From the NCBI GenBank assembly GCA_013350335.1, contig CM023533.1, positions 34,342,170 through 34,406,169 of the forward strand: a stretch of DNA of 64,000 nt. Reading direction: 5' to 3'. A program made the translations under genes and the position numbers. A model generated the notes under the pieces. That model worked only from the letters and a program-made list of their open reading frames with translations. It ran no database searches and was not told the origin of the DNA. Positions 11,276 through 24,105 of this stretch are shown piece after piece. Within the stretch, counting starts at the first letter, position 1. Each line of letters starts with the position of its first letter. This DNA is from Chimonanthus salicifolius. Its lineage: Eukaryota > Streptophyta > Magnoliopsida > Laurales > Calycanthaceae.

Positions 11276-12803
11276 CAGGGCCGGCCTTGATATTTAAGGG
11301 GCCCTAAGCGAGTTTTTAAGATGGGGCCTTTATATACTCACAAAAAATAAAATCATACAATTTTTTTTACAATGTGTGAAACTAAATAAAATATCATAAT
11401 CAAATTTATAACAAAGTCTTATTTAAAATTTATTTCTTATTTTGAGATGCAAAATTACTAATTAAATTAATATATTTAAGTTTTTTTAACATTTTCAATA
11501 GATAAGATAGCTAATCCATTTCTTGTGACATTGTAGACCGAAGATAAGATTTTATCAGTTTTAACTTTGAAAAACTTATTTCTGCATAAGTAACTGTAAC
11601 TGGTATAATCAACATTATTATATAAGCAATTCATGCATTTGGAGACAACAATTCATTCTTTTTTATATAATTTGGCAATTCATTCTTTTGGTACTGCATC
11701 TTTTATCATATTCGAGTGTGACACTAATGCAGATTCTCATTTGAAAAGAAAATATTATTATTATTTTAATTTTTCAATTTTTCTATATTTATTAAAAAAT
11801 TAAAAATTATCTTAATTATAATGATTTATACTTGTATATTACTTCTAATAAAATCTACATTTATCAAATAAATAAAGCTATTTTTTTTCATCTCTTCAAA
11901 TTTTAAAAGCTTTAAATTATTTTTAATTCAAAATTATCAACTCAATATGGATTTCTCTTTCTTTTTATTTAGATGATAGATATATTTTAAAAGATTCTTT
12001 ATTAATTAAAATTTTATTATTATTATTATTAAACTCAATAAAATGAGGATTATAATAATAATTATATTTTATCCAACTCCATCTGGATGAAGGAAATTTC
12101 CATGTATTCAAAAAGAGGAAAAGAGACATGCAAGACCAAATGGAGAGAGAAAGGAAATTACTTTCCAGAAGAAAAAAAAAACTGTTTTTTTTATAGAAAA
12201 AGTCAATCCATTTCTATTTTGATCTAAAAATGGTCATTCTCCAAGAAAACACATTTCTTTCCATGCATCCAAACAGAGATTCAGAGAGAGAGATGCATGA
12301 GGAATAAACGCAATTGGTTAGATCTAAATACAGAACGAAAGAAAGAAATATTGTTACTATCATTATTTTAATTTTTTAAAAAACCTTAAATTGAGTAGAA
12401 AAATTATTAATATATAAATTTTCAATTTTGAGTGTTCTAAATTCGAAATATTTAAAAATAGTCAAATGATTTCAAGTAGTATTAATTCAAATTATTGTTA
12501 TTTTTCATTATATTATTAAATAACTTAATAAAAATAAAAAAATTATTGTTATTTTTCATTATATTATTAAATAACTTAATAAAAATAAAAAAAATTATTA
12601 TTATTAACGCAGCCCGGATTTGATCCCGGGACTCGAATTTGAAAAAAGATGATTCTAACCGGTTGGATAAGAATAAATTTATGCTGTATTTATACAATAT
12701 TAACTATTTAACATATAGTAAAGGAGTTTATGGACTTCGGGGCCCTATTTATTTGGGGACCCTAGGCGACCGCCTACTTCGCCTATAGCCAGGGCCGAAC
12801 CTG
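11276..12803. mobile_element. Non-autonomous hAT element, 1528 bp
   Basis: Starts CAGGGCCGGCC and ends with the complement of CAGGTTCGGCCCTG, both typical of plant hAT ends. Subterminal GGGGCCCTAAGCG and GGGGACCCTAGGCG are also inverted. The flanks are GAAGTGGC and GAAGTGGT, an 8-bp duplication with one mismatch. The uninterrupted site GAAGTGGC is seen in unit C near 52996. The interior is AT-rich, has no transposase frame, and contains two 51-bp tandem copies at 12490-12591. It sits inside the 3' LTR of a duplicated TRIM. Confidence 0.85.
12490..12591. repeat. Two 51-bp tandem repeats inside the hAT element
   Basis: Two adjacent, nearly identical 51-bp units beginning AATTATTGTTATTTTTC. They give rise to a repetitive open frame that is not a gene. 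Confidence 0.85.
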
Positions 12804-12922
12804 GAAGTGGTAAAAGTCCCCCATTAATTAACTTGTGAAACCAATGAAACACCCTCTCTTATAACTAGTATTTTAGAGTGAATTCTACCTCAATAATATT
12901 ATTGATTCATGATTTTCTAAGA

Positions 12923-15900
12923 ATGAAATGAGAGCATAACACAATCTTTATTTTCTCCTAAATACAAAATCCACTCTTAGAATTTCAAAAAACGTCATAA
13001 TTGACAAAATCCACTCTTTTGGAGAATACAAACAATCCTCTTATCGTTACTCATAATTACTTTTAGTAAATGCGACAAAATATTCTTATCGTTACTCATA
13101 TTTCATGCAATATCTGTAATAATGATCGTGGCTGTGTAAATAAGGCTTCACTAATGCTAGAATAATTGTCATAGCGGTGTAAATGAGTCTTAACTAATGC
13201 CAGCAAAAGAATACAACGCCTCACCCAATTAATCTATAAAGCTCTCTATCCACACACACCAGATAATAATATGAGGGTGACTATTTTGTGTTGAGAGTGA
13301 TTCAACCCAAGATCTCCCGTATCTCACGCGGGTTCTTGACAGTCAAGACAACCCTCACGGGTTTCTTTTATTCAAATTTTTAATACATTAGTTGAGAATA
13401 ATGCCACAAATATTGGTGATAATTTCAAATTTACCATGCTTTTATCAACAAAATAGCATTACCGCGTCAATAACAAATATTTATTGTCGTTTGTGCTTTA
13501 ACAGTAAATTCCCGATAAAATCATGATAAATGATAATAAATTCCTGATAATATTGCCTTTTTAATGGAAGTTTCTTTTCCAATTGGTTGTTAGTTGTTCA
13601 TGAATGGTATGAAGATTTTTATTTTATTAATATTTTCATTTATTTTTATTTTTTTAAATATTGATATTTTCTATAAGATTTTCTCATTGATTTCCCGTAA
13701 AAATCTAAGAATTTAAAAATATTTTGATGTTACCAGTAGTCGCTAATATCCCGAGAACTGTATTTGTCACAATAGTTGAGAATAGTTTCTTATTGATGGA
13801 AAAATAGTTCCCACATTACTATGTCCTTTTCCTATAAGACAATAATTAATGAAAAAAAAATAATATTAACAAAATTAGTAATATATCTTTGCCTTTGTTG
13901 ATAGGCTAATGAGAAAAGTCTATGTTTGAATATGGGATGAGCTCCATTAAATTTAAAAAAAGAAAAAAAATAAGATAATGTCTAAATCAGATATGACTGA
14001 AAACAACAAGGTTGGTTTACTATCTCTATTAATTTACTGCATACATTTATATATAAAAAATGTGAGACACAACTAGTCTATTTTTTTCTATTTTAATTTT
14101 TTGCAAATACGATATAGAAAATTAAACGAATTTAGACTATGCTTGATGAGATATAGGTGGACTAAATTTTAACTTAAACTCATTTTTAGCTACTTTATCT
14201 TGATAAGTGAAATCATTGAGCTTATTTTCAATTGAACTTATTCCTAAAATTTAGTCTACTTATATCTTATAAAGCCTATTTCAATTTGTATTGTTATTTT
14301 TTAATAAGACAAATGGAAATTTAAGAAAACAAATCAATTGGACAACATAATAGATTTCTTCAACTAAAGAGCTCTTTTCTCTCACCTCATATTTGCTCTA
14401 TAATTTTGTATCATTTTTGCCTTTTTTTTCTTTTATGCGTCTTTGTATTTCTTTTTCTTATTAACTTTATTTTAATATTTTTGTGGGAAAATCAAGATTA
14501 AATCAATGATAATGTTTCAAATCTATAATTTTCTAAAGTTTGCATTTGTTTTTTTCCTTTTAAGAAAACAGATTCATATAAGTTATTTATTATTTTCATA
14601 TAAGATGGAAAAACAACCTTCTTTTATAATTTTTGACTAGTCGAAATAATAAAACATCAATATTTAAAAAATAATATTTTAGAAAACGATGTTTAAAAAC
14701 TAAAAAATTATGAAACCGAACAAGTATTTTGGGACGGAGGGAGTATAATAATAAACACCTACCATTGTTTAAAAGCTTTGGTCCAATCTAAATCTTCAAT
14801 GACCGTGAAACATTTTCCTATTATTCTGTATGTATCCAAATTGTCTAATTTAGCTATCCTAATTTAATTAAAAACAGTGAGAACACAAGTTTTATAATTA
14901 AAATTTTACAAACTCCATTTAATGAAGTCTCTAGAAGAATTACTTTCGGATTTTTTTTCTCTCTTCTATTCACCAATAAAATATTATTGAGTAAAAATTA
15001 AATTTTAAATTTTCTATGTCATAAAGTAGAAGCATGAAAAGAAACTTCATAATATGATGAAAAACAAGGAGACCATGAAAAGAAACTTCATAATATGATT
15101 TGTACTCTAGCCAAAATTCACATTGTCGTGTCAATAATAGTTTGGTATTAAAAATAAAAGCTTGCATGAGTTGTTGTTTCATAATATGAGATTAGTAGGT
15201 TTTTAATAATAATTGATAAAATAATACTTAGCATATAACTAAAGTAAGTTTAATGAAAATTGGATATTAGAATAGATGAGTGAAAATGATATTAAAATTT
15301 GGAATTACAATTCAATACATTAGAAGATCTTAAAATCTGTAAAGTTCTTAAAATTGAAGAAAAGATCAAGAATTGTTGCTTTTAAGCAAAAATTACTCTC
15401 AGTCTCTAGTATGCTTTTTTTTTTTTTTTTCCTTTTTCTCAACGATAATTATAGGATTACTATAATCAGTGTAGGTATCAATATATTACTAACTTTGTTG
15501 TACTAACGAGTTTCAATTAAATAGAATATAAAAAAACTCATGAATAAAATGAAAATCTAAAAATATGTGTACATTGTAAATTTAAAAGAGCAATTTTAAA
15601 ATAAACAAGTAGAATATATAAAATGTCGGGAACCTCATATTTTAGAATGAGGGGAGATCTCAAAAATTCTACTTAAAATGCTAAGAATAGGATGAATTGT
15701 GATATGATTTTTCCCCTGAAGTCAAGTTTTGTCATTTTTAGGTGACAGTTAGGTACCGAGAGAAATCAAGCCTTCTCCACTAATATAGTTTTTGATGGGG
15801 TTAAAAAAATATGCTAGACATGAAACATGTGGCATGGAAGTCAGTGTTGCATCAACTCAATACAAACATCTTCCATATATTATAATCATATTTTATATAA

Positions 15901-17240
15901 TTATTTTTAGGGGTGCAGCTCAGGTGAGTCAAGTCTAAGTCAATTCAGATTAAGACTCTCGCGCCCCACCTCTCATGGATCCAAAAAACGTGATAATTTT
16001 TTTTTAAAAAAATAAACACAACAATAATTCAAATTTGGCTAAGAATTGGCCACGTCTTCTGCTTGTGTCAAAAGCCATTATCTTCCCATTAGTGTATGGT
16101 TGAGAATAGCCCATGCACCTGTTTATGTTTACAACAAATGCTCTGCATGCTTTAGTTGCTGCACGAGGCTCCCACTCCCATAGACTTCTCAAAGGTAGGC
16201 TACCCATACGGGTCACATCTCTTTGTGTTTGGTCTTTCTTAGTGAAACACAAGATTCAACAAGTATTATTAATGGGTTCCATTTGTGTTTGGTGTTTCTT
16301 AGTGACACATCATTCAACAAGTATTATTAATGGGTTCCATTTGTATATTATATTATTCCACCACAATTGCAACCTTCCACAACAACTATACCCATATCTT
16401 TCTCTTTAATCACCAAATTGCCATAGCCAAAGCCTCAAATTCTATTTCCTTGTTAGTGGGCCTACACGTTTCAGATCCACTCAAGGATCACACTGCATTT
16501 TGACTTGTTGATTCGATCGATTCTGCCCATGCTGCATCATCTACCCATTCATGGACAATTGAACCACCATCTCTTTAATTTCATTTCCTTTCTTTGAAAT
16601 CTCCATTTTTTCTGCAAAATTTAAAAAATCTTATTAATGAACAAAATTTAACAGCTGACTAATCTAATATTTAGAGATAAAATTATCATTTTTCTGTGTT
16701 CATCAAACGAATGAATGCTCTTTTTTCTCCGAAAATTTAAAAGGGGGCTTCGAGTAACTGAGACTTGGAACTCTCTCAGAGTCCTCTGAGTCTCGAAGAC
16801 TCGAACTCAGTCTCACTCACTCTTGCACTCCTGTAGTCTCACCTCGCTAGTCAATGGATGTTTCACGTGATATTACTGCGTTATACCAAAATATGTGATA
16901 ATATTAAGTTTTTACCGATAATAACAGGAGTTGCGGTAAAATGCTTGTACTATCGTGATAACAATATTTTACCAGCATATTATTTATAAATATGAAAATA
17001 CTAGTGATATTTATGACAATGATTGCATCAAGTAACAAGAAAATATATATATATATACACTACAATGGTATTGTACATGAATTTTTTTCCTTAAGATAGA
17101 ACTTCATTAGTCAGATAATAAAAGGAAAAAGAATTTTTTGTTCTTCCTTGCAAGAAGGGAGTACTAGGGAAAACCTATTGATGTATCATTTAATAGATCT
17201 TAAACATTGATCCAACTAAGATTATTTGGGTTGAAGATCA
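12923..17240. other. Intergenic DNA, duplicated in unit C
   Basis: AT-rich DNA with no supported gene, matching 53.1-57.6 kb of unit C closely. It contains the parent copy (14271-14829) of the segment duplicated at 10580-11139 and a 60-bp tandem duplication at 16225. On the minus strand, 16420-16560 reads weakly like an RNase H fragment of a retroelement, with stops. I do not call a gene there. Confidence 0.6.
16225..16344. repeat. Two 60-bp tandem repeats
   Basis: Two adjacent units of about 60 bp beginning GTGTTTGGT and ending GGGTTCCATTT, differing at a few bases. The same pair is at 56445-56564, so it predates the unit duplication. Confidence 0.85.
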
Positions 17241-18277
17241 TGAGGAATGCCATCACAAGTTGGACCACATTAGAGCCAAATTGATATATATATATATATA
17301 TATATATGTATGAACTTCATTAATTATGTGGAAGACAACCACAAGTTGGACCACCATGGAGCCAACTTGATATAACTAGAGTTCAATATAATGGATTTTC
17401 ATTTAGTGCTACCGCAATATTCCCGGCCAAGAGAGGACTGCTTGTGCACCCTCTTAATTCTTTAGATACGATTTTTGAAGTCCAAAACTATACATTTTTT
17501 TTCACTTAAAATCAGTCCTAGAGTTCACAAAATTTGGAGTAGATGAATTGTGATACATTGTTTGTAAAAATCGATCAAGAAACGACCTTGATGAGCACAG
17601 TAAAATGACTATTTTACCCTTTATAATTAGATTAGTTAGCTCTTGAATTTGGTATATATTATATAATTAATGGGATTTTAGAATTTTGCTGGTAAATTTA
17701 GGTAAATTCAAGAAAAATGGCTAAAATGGAAGAAAATGCAAGAGATTGGCCGGAGGGTCTATTTTGAAGAAATATGAAAGTGGGTCTATGAGCAATGCCC
17801 AAACCCAGATTGAAGTTCAAGCCCATGATCTAAGTCTTGGAGCCCATTTGCAAAGCTCATGACAAATCACATATGTGGAGAATGCAAGCAAGTGAAGAAT
17901 GCACGGTGATGTGTTGTATGGAGTGGTTATTGCTGTATAGAGCAAGAATTTTGCATGTGTTCGGTGTGGGTCTTGACCCACCTTCTTGGACGACCATATA
18001 GCTCTCATTTAACAAGATAAGGACTTAGAGAATCAGCTCATGAATAAGTCTCTGGCTGCCACCAAGAAATCAGCAGAGAGCAAACAAGAGGTGCTGCCAT
18101 GCATGTTTTATATGAGAGGACACACGGTACAACTCATATCCATTAGAATTCAGCCAGAGATGAAGAGGATAAGGGAAGTTTCCAACCGTGTTAGCCGACC
18201 CAAACCCAATCATAGGTACAATTCCAAACGCTGTTGTACTTTACAGCTGACGGGTGGAAACGAAAGGAAGAAGAAGA

Positions 18278-18560
18278 TGTTGTGGGCCAGCCCCACTTAT
18301 GGGCCTATTGGGCTTAGGCCCAGTAGGGTGACTTATATCTTATTGTATTCCTGTGTAAGACACAGAGGGAGGGATTAGAGAGAGAGTGAGAGACAGAGAG
18401 ATCTGAGAGGGAGAGACCTTGTAATCTTCTGTACTTGTTTTTCTACATATTAGATTTCATCTCGCTCCGTGGACGTAGGCGTTCTAGGCGAACCACGTAA
18501 ATCTTGTGTCGTGTGATTTGTGTGATTGTGTTTGCATTAATTAATCCCTAATCCCCAACA
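18278..18560 (+). repeat. 5' LTR of the copia element
   Basis: 283 bp, TGTTGTGGGCC to ATCCCCAACA. Six mismatches by eye against the 3' LTR at 24106-24388. Confidence 0.95.
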
Positions 18561-18562
18561 AG

Positions 18563-18575
18563 TGGTATCAGAGCC
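18563..18575 (+). other. Primer-binding site, initiator-Met tRNA
   Basis: TGGTATCAGAGCC begins 2 bp after the 5' LTR. It matches the complement of the plant initiator-Met tRNA 3' end used by most copia elements. Confidence 0.9.
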
Positions 18576-19374
18576 GAAGGTTATCGGATTCAGACAAGGT
18601 TCCGTCGAATCGGAGTCGGTAAAATCACACGGACCATCGGACGACAAACCAACCGTCGGCTGAAGAGGATATTGTTCCATCGATTAAAGAAAAAAAAAAA
18701 ACACCGAGCTGCTGAGAGCAGGTCGGCTGAAGGGGCATCAGGTGGAATCGGCACAAGGATCTGCAAATCTTTGCAAATCGCGGCAGAACAGCAGCAGGCA
18801 GCCATTTTTTATTTTTCAGTTTCGAAGGAGAAGAACGGCAGTCGACAACCAGATCTGGTCTTAGGGCATCAAACTCACCCAGATCTAAGACTCAGCCAGA
18901 GAGAAGAACGCCGGTATTTCAGAGGTAATCGCAAATCAGATCTGATCTTTGCATCAAGAAAGGTTCAGATCTATTACAAAAAAAAAAAATCGCAGAAAAC
19001 TGCAGAGAAAACAGAGGCGATAGAAGAAGCAGGCGACGGCAGATATCGGTTGGCAGATCTGATCGGAGAGCAGTGCGCAGAAGCAGAGAGGCGTAGTCCC
19101 ATCGTAGGAGCGGCGGGAGTGCTAGCGGCGACTGGCAGTCAGCCAGACACTGCAAGAGCCGTTCGAAAAGGGGTTTCCAGATCTTCTCTATCATCTCAGA
19201 ACAGCAGATCGGTGTAGATCTGAGGTGTAATCGCTGGCAGCCATAACTCTCAGAAAATCTGAGAAGAGAAAGAAACCCAGGTGCAGAGGGTTTCCGGCGC
19301 AAGAAAAAAAAAAAAAAAAAGGGTTATCGTGAACGGTCACAGATTTGAGAAGGCAAAGAAAAAAAAAATCAGTG

Positions 19375-19535
19375 GTCCGCAGGACCACCATCCTCTGTAC
19401 ACCCGCGGGACCACCATTTCAGGTGCACCCGCGAGACCAATTTTTTCAGTGCACCCGAGGGACCAGCATTTTGGATAGTCCGCAAGACCACCATTTCCAG
19501 TGCACCCTAGGGACTACAGATTCAGGTACTCCTGC
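19375..19535 (+). repeat. 26-bp minisatellite in the copia leader
   Basis: About six degenerate tandem units of roughly 26 bp, each of the form CCCGCGGGACCACCATTTC followed by a short GTGCA-like end. They lie in the 1.37-kb untranslated leader between the primer-binding site and gag. Confidence 0.75.
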
Positions 19536-19932
19536 AGTGGGGAAATCAACGGTCCAGAATTGTTTTGCAGTTTCCGGAGTCACCGGAACTCAGAATTGAG
19601 ATCTGTCTTCGCCTATACGATCGTAGCAGTGAGATCTACCCAATTACTGGTTGGATTTGTTTTCTGGAGAATTGGCAGTAAGCGCCAAGCAGTGGCGTTT
19701 GTAGAAAGGAGATCAGCTGAGTTCTTTTTCTCTTATTTTTCATAACTGTCATTTAATTTTTACACATTATTCTGCTATGTGTATGATTGAACCACCCAAG
19801 AGGTGAGGAGTTAGGGGGTAATCGGTTGGATGCCAGTAGTAGATCCCTAGGTTTGTGCAGGGCTACAAATTTACACTGTTAGTTATTTGCTTCCGTATTT
19901 GCGCACCAACTTCAACAAAGGACAGTGACAGA

Positions 19933-22900
19933 ATGGCATCCAGTTCCAGTTCTACAGTCATGAAATTGGTACCGGGCAATTATCTCCTATGGAAGACTCG
20001 GATGTAAGATCTTCTGATTAAGCATGACTTATATTATCCCATTTTAGGAGATGTATCTATGCCTGAAGATATGAAGGAAAAGACCAAAGAATGGGAGTAC
20101 AAGCATTTGAAGGCTGTGAGCCTAATCAGGGAGTATGTCGACGACACCATTCTTCACCATATCACAGAAGAAAAGAAGGCAGATGAACTGTGGACCAAAT
20201 TGTCTGCAATGTATGAGAGCAAGGCGCCAGTGAATAAAGCCTCTATTATCAAGAGACTGGTGAGATTGATATACAATGAGCACATATCAATGTCAGAACA
20301 CGTCAGCAACTTTCAAGGTATGGTGAACCAGCTGGCTAGTGCGAAGATCATCTTTGTAGATGAGATTTTGGCTCTTCTTCTCATGGTGACACTACCAGAT
20401 TCTTTTGAGACTCTGGTGATTTCTTTGAGTAACTCTGCACTCGGTGGCGAGCTATCCTTCGAGACAGTTAAGGAGTCACTGATGAATGAAGAGATGAGAC
20501 GGAAAGAAAAGGGCATTGTACCTTCTTCTTCCGGAGCATATGTGTCACAGGATAGGGGTAGAAGACATAAAACTCATGGTCGCCAGGACCATAGAAGCAA
20601 GAGCAGACCCGGTGGAGGTAATAGATCTCAGAGTAGAGGCAGAGACAGCAAAAAGTGTTTTCATTATGGCAGAGCAGGGCACTTTAAGAATCAGTGCAGG
20701 GTGTGGAAGAGAGAAAATAATCAGACTGTACAGTATCAGGCACGACAGCCAGCATCTTCAGACACTACAACTACAACATGTCAGGAGCAGCGTACTCTTG
20801 TCATAGTGACCACCAGTGAGGGGGAGAGTCTGTCCATTACCCCCTCCTCGTCTGAGTGGGTCATTGACACTGGTGCCACTTATCATTATACGCCTCACAG
20901 GAGCTTTTTTTCCACGTATACATCCGGAGATTTTGGAACAGTTTGGATGGGCAACTCTGCATGTTCCCCTATCACTGGAGTTGAGAACATTACTATGAAG
21001 ACTAGTCATGGCTGTGAGATTAGTTTGAAGGATGTGAGACATGTGCCAGACATCAGATTGAACCTCATTTCTGAGAGGGTACTCGGCACAGAGGGATACA
21101 TCAGTACATTCGGAGGAGACCGATGTAAGATCAGCAAGGGGTCGCTTACCATGGCACGAGGGGTGATCAGAGATTACCTGTATGTTGTGACCGGCACAGT
21201 TTGCACCGGCCAGATGCACGCAGTACAGAGAGAGGCTGCTTTCTCTCTATGGCATCGGAGACTTGGACATCTGAGTGAGACAGGGCTGCAGATTCTTCAA
21301 AGGAAAGCCCTTATTCCACGGACTAAATGCACCCATCTAGACAGTTGCGAGCATTGCATCATGGGCAAGCAGACAAGAGCTTCCTTCAATCTAAAGGGTC
21401 ACATCAAGGCCAGGAAGCTAGACCTAGTATACTCAGACGTTTGTGGACCAATAGAGGTAGAGTCATTGGGCAAGAACAAGTACTTCGTTACCTTCATCGA
21501 TGATTCTACGAGAAAGTGCTGGATTTATTTCATGAGATCCAAAGATTAGACTCTCATTATTCCGTGAGTTTGTTGCCTCTGTGGAGAGAGAGACCGGTAG
21601 AAAACTGAAATGTCTGAGGACCGATAATGGTGGAGAGTACACATCGGGAGAGTTTAAAGAATTCTGCAAGAAGAACGGTATTCGACATGAGTTGACAGTG
21701 CCAGGGACTCCCCAGCATAATGGTGTAGCCGAGCGCTACAACCACACCATTGTTGAGCGAATGCGTTGCATAGTTCACAACGCAAATCTACCCAAGAGAT
21801 TTTGGAGCGAAACAGCAAGGACAGCAGTATACCTCGTCAACCGCTCACCATCAGCTCCCTTAAATGGTGAAGTGGCAGAATGTTTGTGGACAGGCAGAAA
21901 AGTTTCCTGCAAGCATCTCAGAGTTTTTGGCTGCGTTTGCTATGCACACATCCCTGATATGTCGAGGAAGAAATTGGATGTAAAGTCGACATTGTGTGCA
22001 TTTATTGGTTATGGTGGTCCAGAGTTCGGATACAGATTGTGGGATCCAGCTCAGCAAAAAATGTTCAAGAGTCGAGACGTGGTATTCCGTAAAGATGAGT
22101 TCTTCAATGAGAACAATAAACCCACATATTCCAGTGACCTAGATCAAGGTCCCATCTCCACTCCTGACACATCTCAGTCAACAGCAACACCTTCTCCTTC
22201 ACCTGCACCACTAGTCAGTTAGTCAGACGACAGTGGGTCAGATGTTCCTTCTAGCAGTCACAGTGACAATGTTAGTGGGCCAGCAGATACGTCTGCAGAT
22301 GAGACAGTTAATGACCCGGTACATGATACAGTTGAGGACACAGTGGAGGATGATCAGGACAGAGATAGATAGTTGAGCGAGGGGGAGCCCCCCCTAGTAC
22401 TTCTACATCGGAGGATGTTATACCTCTTAAGAGATCTGTTAGAGAGCATAACCCATCCAGGAGATACCCGAGTTCCGATTATGTGTTGATGACCAGTGAG
22501 GGGGAGCCTGAGAGTTACTCAGAGGCTATAGGCGACAAAAACAGAATTCACTGGGGGAAAGCTATGGTAGAAGAGATGATGTCTCTTAAGAAGAACAACA
22601 CATATAAGTTGGTTGATCTACCAGTTGGCAGGAAGGCCCTACAGAACAAATGAGTCTTTCGGGTGAAAAAGGATGGAGAAAAAAGTTCTTAAGTATAAAG
22701 CCCGCTTAGTGGTGAAGGGCTTTGGACAGAAGAAGGGAGTGGACTTCAATGAGATATTCTCACCAGTGGTGAAGATGAGCTCCATACGAGTTATGTTGGG
22801 CTTAGCTGCGAGTCTAGATCTTGACATTGAACAGATGAACGTGAAAACTGCATTTCTTCACGGTGACCTAGACGAAGAGATCTACATGCAACAACCCGAG

Positions 22901-24058
22901 GGGTTTGAGTTGAAGGGAAAGGAGAATCTTGTTTGCCGACTCAAGAAGAGCTTGTACGGACTGACACAGGCACCGCGGCAATGGTACAAGAAGTTTCACT
23001 CTTTCATGACAGGACAAGGATACAAACATAGTTTAGGTGACTCATGTGTGTATTATTAGGAGTTCAAGGGTGATCAGTTTATCATCCTGTTATTATATGT
23101 GGACGACATGTTGATATTTGGAAAGAGTTCTGAATTGATCAAGTTGTTGAAGGCAAACTTGTCAAAGGCGTTTGACATGAAAGATGTTGGCCCTGTTAGA
23201 CAGATTTTGGGTATGGAGATTCACAGAGATAGAAAGAAAAAGAAGATTATCCTATCTCAAGAGAAATACATTGAGAAGGTCTTGGAGAGATTCAGCATGA
23301 GGGATTACAACTCCGTTAGCACTCCTCTCGCCGCTCACTTCAAGCTGAGTAAGGAATGTTTTCCTTCATCAGAGACAGAGAAAGACAAGATGAGTCAGAT
23401 TCCATATCAGTCGGCAGTTGGTAGTCTCATGTACGCGATGGTTTGCATGAGACCAGATATAGCACATGCAGTTGGATTGGTGAGCAGATTTATGTCAGAC
23501 CCAGGACATGATCATTGGGAGGCAGTGAGATGGATCTTCAGATACCTATGAGATACATCGAGTATGGGCATCATGTTTGGTGGAGACCCTTTTATTACCG
23601 GCTACACAGATGCAGATATGGCTGGTGATCTTGATGGTCGCAAGTCCACTTCTGGTTATCTTTTCGCATTTGCTGGAGGAGCCGTCAGTTGGCAATCCAA
23701 GTTACAGAAGTGTGTAGCACTTTCTACAGCAGAGGTAGAGTACATTGCTGCTACAGAAGCTGGGAAAGAGATGGTTTGGCAAAAGGGATTTCTTTAGGAA
23801 ATAGGCATCAAATAGGAGGACTACACAGTGTATTGTGACAGTCAGAGCGCCATCGACTTGAGTAAGAATGCCATGTATCACTCAAGAACCAAGTACATTG
23901 ATTTGAGATATCACTGGTTGAGAGCAACTATTGAAGAGAAACAGATCAGTGTAAAGAAGATCCATACAGACCACAATCCAGCGGACATGTTCACCAAAGT
24001 TCTTCCAAAGAACAAGTTTGAGTTCTGTGTAGGGGCATTTGGCCTCTACAGAAGATGA
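19933..24058 (+). pseudogene. Copia gag-pol polyprotein, interrupted
   Basis: The frame opens at ATG 19933 (MASSSSSTVMKLVPGNY), but TAA follows at 20005, and reading resumes at 20059. Domains in order: gag; zinc knuckle near 20655-20700, where the second Cys is Tyr (CFHYGRAGH); protease with WVIDTGAT near 20855; pre-integrase HRRLGH...CEHC near 21255-21355; integrase core with SDVCGP, TDNGGEY and an HNGVAERYNH stretch; reverse transcriptase with YVDDMLIFG near 23097; RNase H with TGYTDADMAG and CDSQSAIDL. Stops lie at 20005, 21547, 22220, 22370, 22651, 23057, 23549, 23795 and 23813. Frameshifts lie near 21555, 22390 and 22675. It cannot make a functional polyprotein. The order of domains and the primer-binding site fix it as copia; the lineage within copia is not certain. 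Confidence 0.93.
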
Positions 24059-24091
24059 CATCCATGTCAGAGTGTTCTCCTCCTCCTGGGG

Positions 24092-24105
24092 CTGGAGGGG
24101 GAGAT
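24092..24105 (+). other. Polypurine tract of the copia element
   Basis: GGAGGGGGAGAT directly precedes the 3' LTR and would prime plus-strand synthesis. Confidence 0.8.

Noticed and set aside
12605..12665. tRNA-like stretch on the minus strand (TTCGAGTCCCGGG with GGTTAGAAT upstream)
   Set aside because: No cloverleaf, no acceptor stem and wrong spacing of the A-box and B-box-like words; lies inside the hAT element.
16420..16560. Weak RNase H-like reading on the minus strand (EWVDDAAWAES, NKEIEFEALAMA)
   Set aside because: Interrupted by stops and too short. It could be an old retroelement scrap but is not supported enough to annotate.
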